Shown here one piece after another: positions 1 through 6,733 of a DNA stretch of 24,761 bases (its first letter is position 1; each line of letters starts with the position of its first letter). This DNA comes from Candidatus Cloacimonadota bacterium (GTDB lineage Bacteria > Cloacimonadota > Cloacimonadia > JGIOTU-2). Position numbers and translations under genes: made by a program. The stretch lies in contig JAGHCS010000189.1 in NCBI GenBank assembly GCA_021160355.1, positions 1-24,761 of the forward strand, given 5' to 3'. The notes under the pieces are model-generated. The model had not been told where the DNA came from, did not search any database, and saw only the letters and a list, made by a program, of their open reading frames with translations.

Positions 1-507
1 ACCTTTCTTTATTTGAGGTGAAGTAAGTTTCAATACAGGAATAGAATTATAATAAACATCATCAATCATTACATTTTCAAGATTACAATATAGAATCATT
101 TTCAATAATCCATCACGAATATCACTTATACTTGGAAGCTTTTTTGTATTAGAATGCTTTGCCTCAATCAAATATAATTTATCTGTTTCAACTTTTATTT
201 CATCAGTTGTAAAATAATATAAACCCCCAAGATAATTCTTAATAGTTATTCTCGCTTTTGATGAAGTAGATAAAACTTCTTTAGGTTGCTGTGTATAAAA
301 TTCTCTGGTTTGTGCTTTCTTTGCTTTACTTCTTGATGACTCCATGAACTCTTGAACATCATCACATAATCTATCCTCAAATTTCAATAATCCTTTCTCA
401 TCATGCATTTTCACATCATATTTTACAGTAATATCGTGATAAAACTCCCCCACTTTTTTTACAAGACTGGGAAGTGATTTCTTAATCTCTTGTAAATTCC
501 AATGAAG
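1..507 (-). pseudogene. Restriction endonuclease-like fragment (PD-(D/E)xK type), 5' end lost, 3' end beyond window
   Basis: This minus-strand frame is open from a stop at 538-540 to the window edge, about 170 codons. It contains LYLIEAKHSN (codons near 150-180), which fits the second half of a PD-(D/E)xK nuclease core: hydrophobic strand, then E-x-K. An upstream acidic stretch (TTDEIKVETD) could supply the first Asp. The following LPSISDIRDGLLKMIL resembles type II restriction endonucleases, although I cannot name a specificity. No ATG with a ribosome binding site lies near the beginning; the first ATG is around 408, inside the conserved-looking part. The frame begins within the coding sequence of the adjacent methyltransferase fragment, in another phase. 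I infer that its own 5' end was deleted together with the 3' end of the methyltransferase. The protein could still be made from an internal start, so 'pseudogene' is a judgement. Confidence 0.6.
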
Positions 508-1064
508 GGCAGAACATTTGTTATTTCCCAAATTGTTTTATACCAACCCTTACCTTTAAATTCGTCAGTATCAATAATGGATTGTTTTCGAATATTACTA
601 TCAATTGACTTATAATTAAATCTTCCTTTTTGAAAAATCACCATACTTTCTAATAAATTATCCGGATAAAAATACATGGGAAATGGATGTTGCAGCAAAA
701 CCCCGCTTCTCTTACTAATTCTTAAATATCCATCAGGTTTTTTCCATATGATTTTATCTCTATACTTAAAACCAGCTTTCTGAAATATCTTAATAGCGTC
801 TGCAACAATGGGATACTTAACACCATCAACCAGCATATCATCAATGTTTAAAACAAATATTCTACCATGCATAACTACCCTAAATGACTCTTTTGCAACC
901 CTATCTAAAACTCCTAAATACTGATCGTAATTCTCAAACAAATTTTTATAGTCAAAGGGTGCATTAAAGTATGGCGGTGAAGTAATAATCAGATGTATAG
1001 ATTCATCTGATATTTCTTTCATACTCATACTATTTCCAAATATGAGAGTATGCTTTGTATCCAT
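459..1064 (-). pseudogene. Truncated beta-class DNA methyltransferase (N4-cytosine/N6-adenine)
   Basis: The 201-residue frame starts like many short type II DNA methyltransferases, with motif IV (TSPPY, residues 28-32) near the N terminus. IIWKKPDG (105-112), ESMVIFQKG (139-147) and WEITNVLP (179-186) follow, all expected of the family. In this permuted class the AdoMet-binding motif (FxGxG, after a conserved HPAPFP-like stretch) comes last. Here it is absent: after Pro186 the reading frame gives 15 unrelated residues and stops at 459. From about position 505 the same DNA carries a nuclease-like frame in another phase, so the loss looks like a deletion joining two genes. Without motif I no methylation activity is expected. 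The start ATG has no visible Shine-Dalgarno sequence. The region is clearly more AT-rich than the genes beside it, which suggests acquired DNA. Confidence 0.75.
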
Positions 1065-1104
1065 AATTATTCAATTAATTTCTGAAAGTACTAAATTTTT
1101 GAAA

Positions 1105-1122
1105 GATTATTGTTTGATAATC
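1105..1122. repeat. Inverted repeat GATTAT-N6-ATAATC upstream of the methyltransferase fragment
   Basis: Perfect 6-bp arms separated by TGTTTG. One arm coincides with the best -10 candidate for the methyltransferase promoter, so it could be an operator, as found in front of some restriction-modification genes. It could equally be a weak AT-rich stem after the DUF3795 gene. Confidence 0.35.
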
Positions 1123-1145
1123 GTTTTAAACTCTTTTCATGTCAA
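1117..1145 (-). promoter_or_regulatory. Candidate sigma70-type promoter for the restriction-modification remnant
   Basis: Read on the minus strand there is a perfect TTGACA (1145-1140), a 17-bp spacer and GATTAT (1122-1117, 4 of 6 matches to TATAAT). It sits about 55 bp before the methyltransferase ATG. Confidence 0.4.
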
Positions 1146-1157
1146 AATTATCATAAT

Positions 1158-1538
1158 TTATTCATACCCATGCGCTTCCAGCCACGGTACAATTCCCTGA
1201 TCTTTCATCTCACGAAGTCTTTGCACAGCATCAGCATGATGCGGATGTTCAACACTCCACTTCTGTAATGTTTCACAAGGAAATTCCTCACACTGGGCGC
1301 AATAGGATAACTGCTTCTTATACACACAGCAGACTAAAATCTTACAAGCTGGTGACCAATGATTACCGTCAAGACTCGATCTGCATCCATCACACCTGAT
1401 CTTATCAAGATCGATGTTCTGACTTTTCCAATAAGCGAGTTCTTCGTGTGTTCGCAGATGTATTCCGCATTTGTCACATGACAGTCCGCAAGGACTGAGC
1501 CAATAACAATCGGTTTTTTTCATCTCACTAATAGACAT
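1158..1538 (-). CDS. Cysteine-rich DUF3795 family protein
   Basis: This encodes a 126-residue soluble protein with twelve cysteines, including the family-typical SPCGLSCDKC near residues 16-24, a second pair CDGC (49-52), C65, C70, C71, and CAQCEEFPC (80-88). The spacing suggests metal or iron-sulfur binding, but the function of DUF3795 proteins is not established. I chose the ATG at 1538, about 9 bases after GGAT. The open frame extends further upstream, but that part is the antisense-free C-terminal coding region of the preceding gene in another phase and carries no family sequence. A second ATG at 1523 overlaps the stop of the upstream gene as ATGA and is a possible alternative. With the start at 1538 the two genes overlap by 19 bp, so translation is probably coupled. 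Confidence 0.8.
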   Translation of the reverse strand: MSISEMKKTDCYWLSPCGLSCDKCGIHLRTHEELAYWKSQNIDLDKIRCDGCRSSLDGNHWSPACKILVCCVYKKQLSYCAQCEEFPCETLQKWSVEHPHHADAVQRLREMKDQGIVPWLEAHGYE

Positions 1539-3496
1539 TTCTCCACATCCTTTGTTGTTCCGTCTATAACTAATTTGTAGAAATAAATTCCTGGTTTTAC
1601 TGCTTCTCCACTTTGATTTTTCCCATCCCAAGTTACTGAGTATAAGGGCGGAAGCGAAGAAGCGGACAAGCGTAATTCTCGCACAAGTTGTCCTCTCACA
1701 TTGTAAATATTTATTTGTGAACATTTTTGTAAATTCGTGGTTCCATAAAAAGAAATTGTTGTTGAACGTGAAAAGGGATTAGGAAAATTATTGAGCTTAA
1801 AAGAGTTATTTTGCTGTTCGTCAGGATCAGTGCTTACTACAATATAAAGATTTATGTAATAATTGAAAGTCCCATCATAATTACCTATAGCCATATCGAG
1901 ATCTCCGTCATTATCAAGATCGACAAGTGCAGGTGTGGCATTTTGTCCGCCGGTAATACCTGAGACGGGAATCGGATTCTCCGTCCATGTTCCTTCAATA
2001 TTTTCGAAGAATTGTATCTCATGGAACAAATCTCCTGTTATCACATCGAGATTATTATTGATCGTGAGATCTCCGACTGTCGGAGCACAATCCGATCCAA
2101 CATCAATACTGCCGAAATAACCTGATACTTCTACCCATTCTGCGAGAGAAGGTGTACCCTGATTCTCATAATAGAAAAGATTTCCATCTTCATTACCCGC
2201 AACAATATCCAGGTCGTTATCATTATCCATGTCAACGAGACGTGGAGCAGACCAGCCGCCAAGATCAACAAATGAGAGCACATCACTTTCAAAAACAAAG
2301 CCGTCTCCCATGTTTCTATGAAAATAAAAATGTCCGCTCAGATCACCCACAATTGCATCAGCTAATCCATCATTATCCACATCTCCCAGTGTAACTGCCG
2401 AATATATCGAATGATCGATGCTTGCAAAATAGCTGTTATCTTCTTCCCATACCGGCGAATACGCAGTGCCCACATTTTCAAAATACTTAATATCTCCGAG
2501 CTGGCTTCCACTCGCAAGATCATAATCCCCGTCTCCATCAAAATCATAGAAGAACGGATTGCTTGCACCTCCCACATCGAGCACTCCTCCAAAAAGGATA
2601 GTGTTCTCCTGCCATGCAGGAATCGAAGGTGTCCCTGAGTTTTCATAATAATGCAAGGGACCTTCCGCTGTGCCGAAAATGAGATCGAATGTGCTGTCAT
2701 CAGTAAGATCAGCAAGCCCGGGAGAATTCCAATATGTCGTATTTCCCAATCCTGCAAAAACTGTTGAATTTTCTACCCAGTTCTCGCTTTGAGGATTGCC
2801 GTTTTTTTGATAGTACACAAATCCATGCACATCCCGTCCCACAATGATATCCTGATCGCCATCGTCATCAAGATCACAGAAATTCGGATATGCATACAGA
2901 CCAACATCCCCTATGGCTATGGTAGAACCTTCCGAAAAAAGCGCGGAAGCAGGGGTACCCCCGTTAATATAGATCTTCACTCCCCCATCTTCACTGAAAC
3001 CGACAACCATATCAAGATCGTTATCATCATCAACATCTGCAAGGTCGGGGATGGGATTTTGACCTGGATTCAAACCAAAGAAAAAGTTATTAATTTTCTG
3101 AAAAACCGGCACATAGATCGTTCCAATGTTTTCATAAAAATTCAAACCGGTATAGCCACCTGTAATAAGATCGAGATCACCATCATTATCGAGATCTGCG
3201 CAGACACCCATTTCCGCATCGAGTGAAGATACACCGGAAAAGATTTCAGCACCCGGTGAAAATGCTGGATCAGCGGGAGTTCCACAATTTTCAACATAAA
3301 CCGGTCCATCATTGATATTTCCCAGTATCATATCCTGATCACCATCAGCATCGAGATCTGCAAACCGGGGTTGAGAAAAAGATACACTGGGCACCCCGCT
3401 TGAGTTAAAAATTTCATCATGCTGCAGCCATGGCTGGGCTGATAATAAACTTGTAAAAACTATAAAAAACACAATACAAAACACGTTTTTTTTCAT
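1520..3496 (-). CDS. Secreted VCBS/FG-GAP-like repeat protein with C-terminal FPNPF sorting domain
   Basis: A 658-residue protein with a signal peptide (MKKN, hydrophobic core, cleavage likely after SLLSA near residue 20). Ten Asp-rich loops of the DxDxDGDxD kind begin near residues 47, 101, 154, 208, 263, 318, 372, 422, 476 and 526. The period is 50-55 residues, with Y-x-E-N-x-GTP and W between them: a beta-propeller-type VCBS/FG-GAP array probably binding calcium. The loops at 263 and 476 are degenerate. Residues from about 560 form a sorting domain: NFPNPFSRSTTISF, IYNVRGQLV, WDGKNQSGEAV and PGIYFYKL, like the domains called type A for type IX secretion. The export route here is unknown. 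ATG at 3496 lies seven bases after GGAG; the ATG at 3499 is also possible. It follows the C11 lipoprotein by 67 bp, so both may be co-transcribed. The ligand is not evident from sequence. Confidence 0.88.
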   Translation of the reverse strand: MKKNVFCIVFFIVFTSLLSAQPWLQHDEIFNSSGVPSVSFSQPRFADLDADGDQDMILGNINDGPVYVENCGTPADPAFSPGAEIFSGVSSLDAEMGVCADLDNDGDLDLITGGYTGLNFYENIGTIYVPVFQKINNFFFGLNPGQNPIPDLADVDDDNDLDMVVGFSEDGGVKIYINGGTPASALFSEGSTIAIGDVGLYAYPNFCDLDDDGDQDIIVGRDVHGFVYYQKNGNPQSENWVENSTVFAGLGNTTYWNSPGLADLTDDSTFDLIFGTAEGPLHYYENSGTPSIPAWQENTILFGGVLDVGGASNPFFYDFDGDGDYDLASGSQLGDIKYFENVGTAYSPVWEEDNSYFASIDHSIYSAVTLGDVDNDGLADAIVGDLSGHFYFHRNMGDGFVFESDVLSFVDLGGWSAPRLVDMDNDNDLDIVAGNEDGNLFYYENQGTPSLAEWVEVSGYFGSIDVGSDCAPTVGDLTINNNLDVITGDLFHEIQFFENIEGTWTENPIPVSGITGGQNATPALVDLDNDGDLDMAIGNYDGTFNYYINLYIVVSTDPDEQQNNSFKLNNFPNPFSRSTTISFYGTTNLQKCSQINIYNVRGQLVRELRLSASSLPPLYSVTWDGKNQSGEAVKPGIYFYKLVIDGTTKDVEKCLLVR

Positions 3497-3563
3497 CATT
3501 ATTCTCCAAAGTTTAAAGAATTTGCACATCGGCTTCTTATTTTATCTAATAGCATAATATCTC

Positions 3564-4775
3564 TCACGGTGTCTGAAAGTCAACAATTCCTTTGCAGAAA
3601 TCATACAGGTCAACACTGGTGCTGTCAAAATACGCAAGGGTATCTTTCACATGATATATTTCCGGCGGCATGATCCCGGGATACTGCATCACATTATAAT
3701 ATACAAAAAGGAAATCACGCCAGGAGGTGTCCTCCGGGAAATCGATCACTTCATCGATGTAGCTGTAAAAAAACATCTCAGGCATATATCCCTGGAATGA
3801 AGCTGGCCAGTAGATAGCGATACCTCCGGCTTGTGCATAGTTCGAACCATTTACCTTATAAAGAACCGCATCTTCGATCGCATCGACGATAATCTGTGCT
3901 TTTGTTTGTGCTATCGTGAATGGAACACTGTCGAGAACGGTTTCTGCGAAATCCGCAACTGCTTCGGTAACAGCCGGTACTTTATCAAATTGAACAGTGG
4001 ATAGAGTGATCGTGGTATCAGCAGGATGGATATCATAATAAAAATCGCAAATCTCTTTTCCAAGATTAGCTGCAGTGATATTTGGATCGTCGGTAATTGC
4101 CTGTAATATTTCTGCAAATGCCCAAGTAGTGCCAAGATTTTCCGAACCAACCACAATATCGATCGAAAGGTTCCTCATCTCGTGCAGCACCTCGATCATC
4201 TGCATAGTGCAGGCATCGAGCGCAAGAAGATCGAGATGAACACCCGAACTACCGAGAGCATCCACCATGTCACGTACGGTCATGAATGCGCCGTCACTTG
4301 TCATATCCATGAGAAGCCCCTGCCACCCATACCCGTGATCTGCGAGCATCAATGCATAATGATCTGCAGGATAATGAGCTACAGACCAGGTGATAAAAGA
4401 CTGCAGCGTTTCCGGGTCAGCCATATTCACTTCCCTGCCGCCCTGACCATCTCCCCAGTCAGTGATTGCATTTGCAGGAGTCGGTTCCATGCCGGGAGTG
4501 TAGTAAAACCTGTGTGTGATCTCCCATCCTCCAAAATCATCCATGTGGGGATAGCGGTCGAATTGCATAATGATATTTACCTCATCCGTGCTTCCCACTC
4601 CGGTAGCGATAATATTGTAAAATGCGTTGATAAAATCCTGCTGCATGCTTCCCTCATCCCCATCGAGATACCACATGAAGGTCCAGGTTTTGCTATTTTT
4701 GTCAGGATCAGTGAGTTTGCAGCACCCGAATAATGTTAAAAAAAGTAGTAAGAAAAACATGATATTTTTTTTCAT
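3564..4775 (-). CDS. Clostripain-family (peptidase C11) lipoprotein
   Basis: A 403-residue cysteine peptidase of the clostripain (C11) family. A signal sequence of about 17 residues ends in LFGC (15-18), a lipobox, so the protein is probably lipid-anchored in the envelope. The catalytic domain follows: WTFMWYLDGD (31-40), the His motif LADHGYGW with His147, and the nucleophile motif LDACTM with Cys189, in the usual order. GGIAIYWP later in the chain is also typical. Family members cut proteins after basic residues and some self-activate; the substrate here is unknown. GAGGAGATCAA immediately precedes the ATG, a strong ribosome binding site. The gene is first of three minus-strand genes and divergent from the small membrane-protein gene. 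Nothing in the catalytic motifs looks damaged. Confidence 0.88.
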   Translation of the reverse strand: MKKNIMFFLLLFLTLFGCCKLTDPDKNSKTWTFMWYLDGDEGSMQQDFINAFYNIIATGVGSTDEVNIIMQFDRYPHMDDFGGWEITHRFYYTPGMEPTPANAITDWGDGQGGREVNMADPETLQSFITWSVAHYPADHYALMLADHGYGWQGLLMDMTSDGAFMTVRDMVDALGSSGVHLDLLALDACTMQMIEVLHEMRNLSIDIVVGSENLGTTWAFAEILQAITDDPNITAANLGKEICDFYYDIHPADTTITLSTVQFDKVPAVTEAVADFAETVLDSVPFTIAQTKAQIIVDAIEDAVLYKVNGSNYAQAGGIAIYWPASFQGYMPEMFFYSYIDEVIDFPEDTSWRDFLFVYYNVMQYPGIMPPEIYHVKDTLAYFDSTSVDLYDFCKGIVDFQTP

Positions 4776-4802
4776 TTGATCTCCTCAGAGAGTTGCAATT
4801 CG

Positions 4803-4830
4803 CAGATAACCTTATTCAAATACTTGTCAA
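4803..4830 (-). promoter_or_regulatory. Candidate promoter for the C11 lipoprotein gene
   Basis: On the minus strand TTGACA (4830-4825) is followed after 16 bp by TATCTG (4808-4803), a weak -10. The start codon is 27 bp beyond. The -35 is perfect; the -10 is the doubtful part. Confidence 0.35.
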
Positions 4831-4848
4831 GTTGTTTGGATTTTTGCC

Positions 4849-4866
4849 TACAATAAAAGTATTGTA
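4849..4866. repeat. Perfect inverted repeat TACAATA-AAAG-TATTGTA between divergent genes
   Basis: Seven-base arms with a four-base centre lie in the 162-bp space between the divergent C11 and small membrane-protein genes. A TTGACA lies on each flank (4825-4830 minus, 4873-4878 plus). The position fits a shared operator; a chance AT-rich hairpin cannot be excluded. Confidence 0.4.
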
Positions 4867-4937
4867 AATTTATTGACAGGGTTATGGTAATTCGCTGTGT
4901 CCATGTATAGAAAATTTTAAAACTAGTGGAGACTATA

Positions 4938-5147
4938 ATGAACCATGGCATTGTTAATTTCCTCATTTCACTTATCGGTTTTGCCCTTATCTGGTTCGGG
5001 TACAAAGGTATCACAAAGGGAGTAATACGCGTCAAGGGCGGTTTCAAAATTTCAAAAGAAGAGAAGCCGACTCTATACTGGATAAATATCATTATCTATG
5101 TTGTGATAGGTATCGCAGGACTAATTTTTGCACTTACCACTTATTAA
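4938..5147 (+). CDS. Small two-helix membrane protein, function unknown
   Basis: A 69-residue protein that I do not recognise. It has two hydrophobic segments, about residues 5-22 (IVNFLISLIGFALIWFG) and 47-66 (WINIIIYVVIGIAGLIFAL). They are joined by a positively charged loop with RVKGG and KEEKP, so it is probably a hairpin in the inner membrane with the loop in the cytoplasm. The ATG at 4938 follows GTGGAG by eight bases. A GTG at 4926 in the same frame lies over that site and is less likely. The gene is divergent from the C11 lipoprotein and 65 bp upstream of the alkyltransferase gene on the same strand. Length, composition and ribosome binding site support a real gene, but no homology supports a role. 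Confidence 0.6.
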   Translation: MNHGIVNFLISLIGFALIWFGYKGITKGVIRVKGGFKISKEEKPTLYWINIIIYVVIGIAGLIFALTTY

Positions 5148-5175
5148 TTTCGCTACACGAAGAAACAGGAAATTA

Positions 5176-5207
5176 TTGACAAGAACCAGTGGTTCCTTGC
5201 TTACATA
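5176..5207 (+). promoter_or_regulatory. Candidate promoter of the ogt-ispG pair
   Basis: TTGACA (5176-5181) is perfect. The best -10 is TACATA (5202-5207), giving a long 20-bp spacer. Transcription would begin close to the ATG at 5213, so the message might be leaderless. The spacing makes this a weak call. Confidence 0.25.
5183..5195. repeat. Dyad GAACCA-G-TGGTTC just before the alkyltransferase gene
   Basis: Six-base arms around a single base, lying immediately after a TTGACA and 17 bp before the start codon. Its place in the promoter region is that of an operator; no known regulator consensus is recognised. Confidence 0.35.
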
Positions 5208-5212
5208 TAACT

Positions 5213-5674
5213 ATGAAATTTTATCAAAGCATATTAGAAAACGATCTTACTGATCTCCTTATCACCTTTTCTGACGAAGGACTGCACACGGTCCAGTTCA
5301 ATGCAAAGGATGAGGATGTGATCTTTGAACAGTCCAAAGACAATGAATACCTGAATCAACTTTCTGAATATCTATCAGGAACGAGAAAGATTTTTGATCT
5401 TACACTCGTACTCGTGGGAACCCCCTTTCAGAAAAAGGTTTGGGAATCTCTCCAGCAGATCCCCTATGGTGAAACTCGGACATACCAGCAGGTTGCTGAA
5501 GAAATTGGACATCCAAGATCATCCAGAGCTGTGGGAAACGCTAATCATATAAATCCCATTCCTATTATAATTCCCTGCCACCGTGTCGTACGTTCTGACA
5601 GTACACTTGGTGGTTTTGGCGGTGGCATCGACGTGAAACAGAAATTATTGGATCTCGAAAGACAGCATTTATGA
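5213..5674 (+). CDS. ogt: Methylated-DNA--protein-cysteine S-methyltransferase
   Basis: A 153-residue suicide repair enzyme that takes O6-alkyl groups from guanine (and O4 from thymine) onto its own cysteine. The active-site motif IPCHRVV is intact, preceded by SSRAVGNANHINP (the DNA-binding helix with its arginine finger and the conserved Asn hinge). It is followed by GGFGGGIDVKQKLLDLE, the usual C-terminal substrate loop. PFQKKVWESLQQIPYGETRTY marks the start of the catalytic domain near the middle; the N-terminal part is the poorly conserved ribonuclease-like domain. I chose ATG at 5213 because it gives the normal family length. A GTG at 5189 would add eight residues with no ribosome binding site, and the ATG also lacks an obvious one. 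Its TGA overlaps the ispG start as ATGA, so the two are translationally coupled. Confidence 0.92.
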   Translation: MKFYQSILENDLTDLLITFSDEGLHTVQFNAKDEDVIFEQSKDNEYLNQLSEYLSGTRKIFDLTLVLVGTPFQKKVWESLQQIPYGETRTYQQVAEEIGHPRSSRAVGNANHINPIPIIIPCHRVVRSDSTLGGFGGGIDVKQKLLDLERQHL

Positions 5675-6726
5675 TACAAAGAAAGAAAACTCGACAGATC
5701 TCAGTTGGCACTGTAAAGATCGGCGGAGATGCGCCCATTTCTATACAGTCAATGACCAACACAGACACCCGGGATTCTGAGAAAACTCTCGAACAAATAC
5801 TGCAATGTGCATCTCATGGTTGTGACATTATCCGTGTTGCGCTACCCGATGAGAAAGCTGTTCACGCACTTCCGAAGATTTTGAACGGATCCCCTATTCC
5901 AGTCATCGGAGATATTCACTTCAATCATGAGCTGGCAATAAAAGCAATTGAAAACGGTGTACATGGCATACGCATCAATCCCGGGAATATTGGAACCTCC
6001 GAAAAAGTGAAACAAGTCATCGATGCTGCAAAAATTGCTCAAATTCCCATTCGTATCGGTGTGAATGCCGGTTCTCTGGAAAAAGATATCAAAAAAGGAT
6101 ACGGTGTCACTGCCGATGCACTTGTGGAAAGTGCAATGCGTCACATCCGTTTCTTTGAATCACAGAATTTTTACAACATAAAACTCTCTTTGAAATCATC
6201 TTCTGTTCCCATGACTATTGAAGCGTACCGGAAAATCAGTGAGAAATATAACTTTCCCCTCCATTTAGGTGTGACAGAAGCCGGTACAGCGTTCTCAGGG
6301 ACCATTCGCTCCTCAATTGGCATCGGAACACTCCTTGCGGAAGGAATTGGCGATACGCTGCGTGTATCGCTCGCAGATGATCCTGTGGAAGAGGTTAAGG
6401 TTGGATTGGAACTTCTTCGAGCACTCGATCTCAGAAAGGGTCCGCATTTTATTGTGTGCCCAACATGCGGGAGAACTGAAATCGACATTATCAGTATTGC
6501 GAAAAATGTGGAAGATGAAGTTCGGAAATTGCAGATCGAGAAAAATATTTCTATTGCTGTGATGGGATGCGTCGTGAACGGACCGGGAGAAGCCGAGGAA
6601 GCAGATCTCGGCATTGCTGGAGGAAAAGGGCAGGCAGTGCTTTTCAAGAAGGGAAGAATAATCAGAAAAATCCCTGAAAAGGACATCGTTGCCGAACTGC
6701 TCAAGGAAATTCGATCGATTTTATAA
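5671..6726 (+). CDS. ispG: 4-hydroxy-3-methylbut-2-en-1-yl diphosphate synthase (IspG/GcpE)
   Basis: A 351-residue iron-sulfur enzyme of the MEP isoprenoid pathway. It reductively opens methylerythritol cyclodiphosphate to HMBPP in the cytoplasm. The N-terminal TIM-barrel half shows VGTVKIGGDAPISIQSMTNTDT, GDIHFNHELA and RINPGNIG. The C-terminal half carries the 4Fe-4S ligands: Cys263 and Cys266 in CPTCGR, Cys300 in MGCVVNGPGE and Glu307, which is the complete set. The length fits the short bacterial form without the extra domain found in plants and Chlamydiota. The ATG overlaps the stop of the upstream alkyltransferase. The gene is followed after only seven bases by a broken Ppx/GppA gene, which suggests that all three were once one transcription unit. 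Confidence 0.96.
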   Translation: MIQRKKTRQISVGTVKIGGDAPISIQSMTNTDTRDSEKTLEQILQCASHGCDIIRVALPDEKAVHALPKILNGSPIPVIGDIHFNHELAIKAIENGVHGIRINPGNIGTSEKVKQVIDAAKIAQIPIRIGVNAGSLEKDIKKGYGVTADALVESAMRHIRFFESQNFYNIKLSLKSSSVPMTIEAYRKISEKYNFPLHLGVTEAGTAFSGTIRSSIGIGTLLAEGIGDTLRVSLADDPVEEVKVGLELLRALDLRKGPHFIVCPTCGRTEIDIISIAKNVEDEVRKLQIEKNISIAVMGCVVNGPGEAEEADLGIAGGKGQAVLFKKGRIIRKIPEKDIVAELLKEIRSIL

Positions 6727-6733
6727 TGCTTGT

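Noticed and set aside
1539..1724. N-terminal extension of the DUF3795 frame by 62 residues
   Set aside because: It overlaps the sorting-domain coding region of the upstream gene in another phase and has no family resemblance; a start at 1538 is better placed.
1935..4733. Several plus-strand open frames opposite the repeat-protein and protease genes
   Set aside because: They lie antisense to well-supported coding sequence, have odd composition and no recognisable motifs.
4772..5092. Minus-strand 106-residue frame upstream of the C11 gene
   Set aside because: It covers the divergent promoter region and is antisense to the small membrane-protein gene; no motif or ribosome binding site supports it.
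5671..6704. Antisense frames within ispG
   Set aside because: Long reverse frames here are by-products of the codon composition of ispG; no start signals or motifs.
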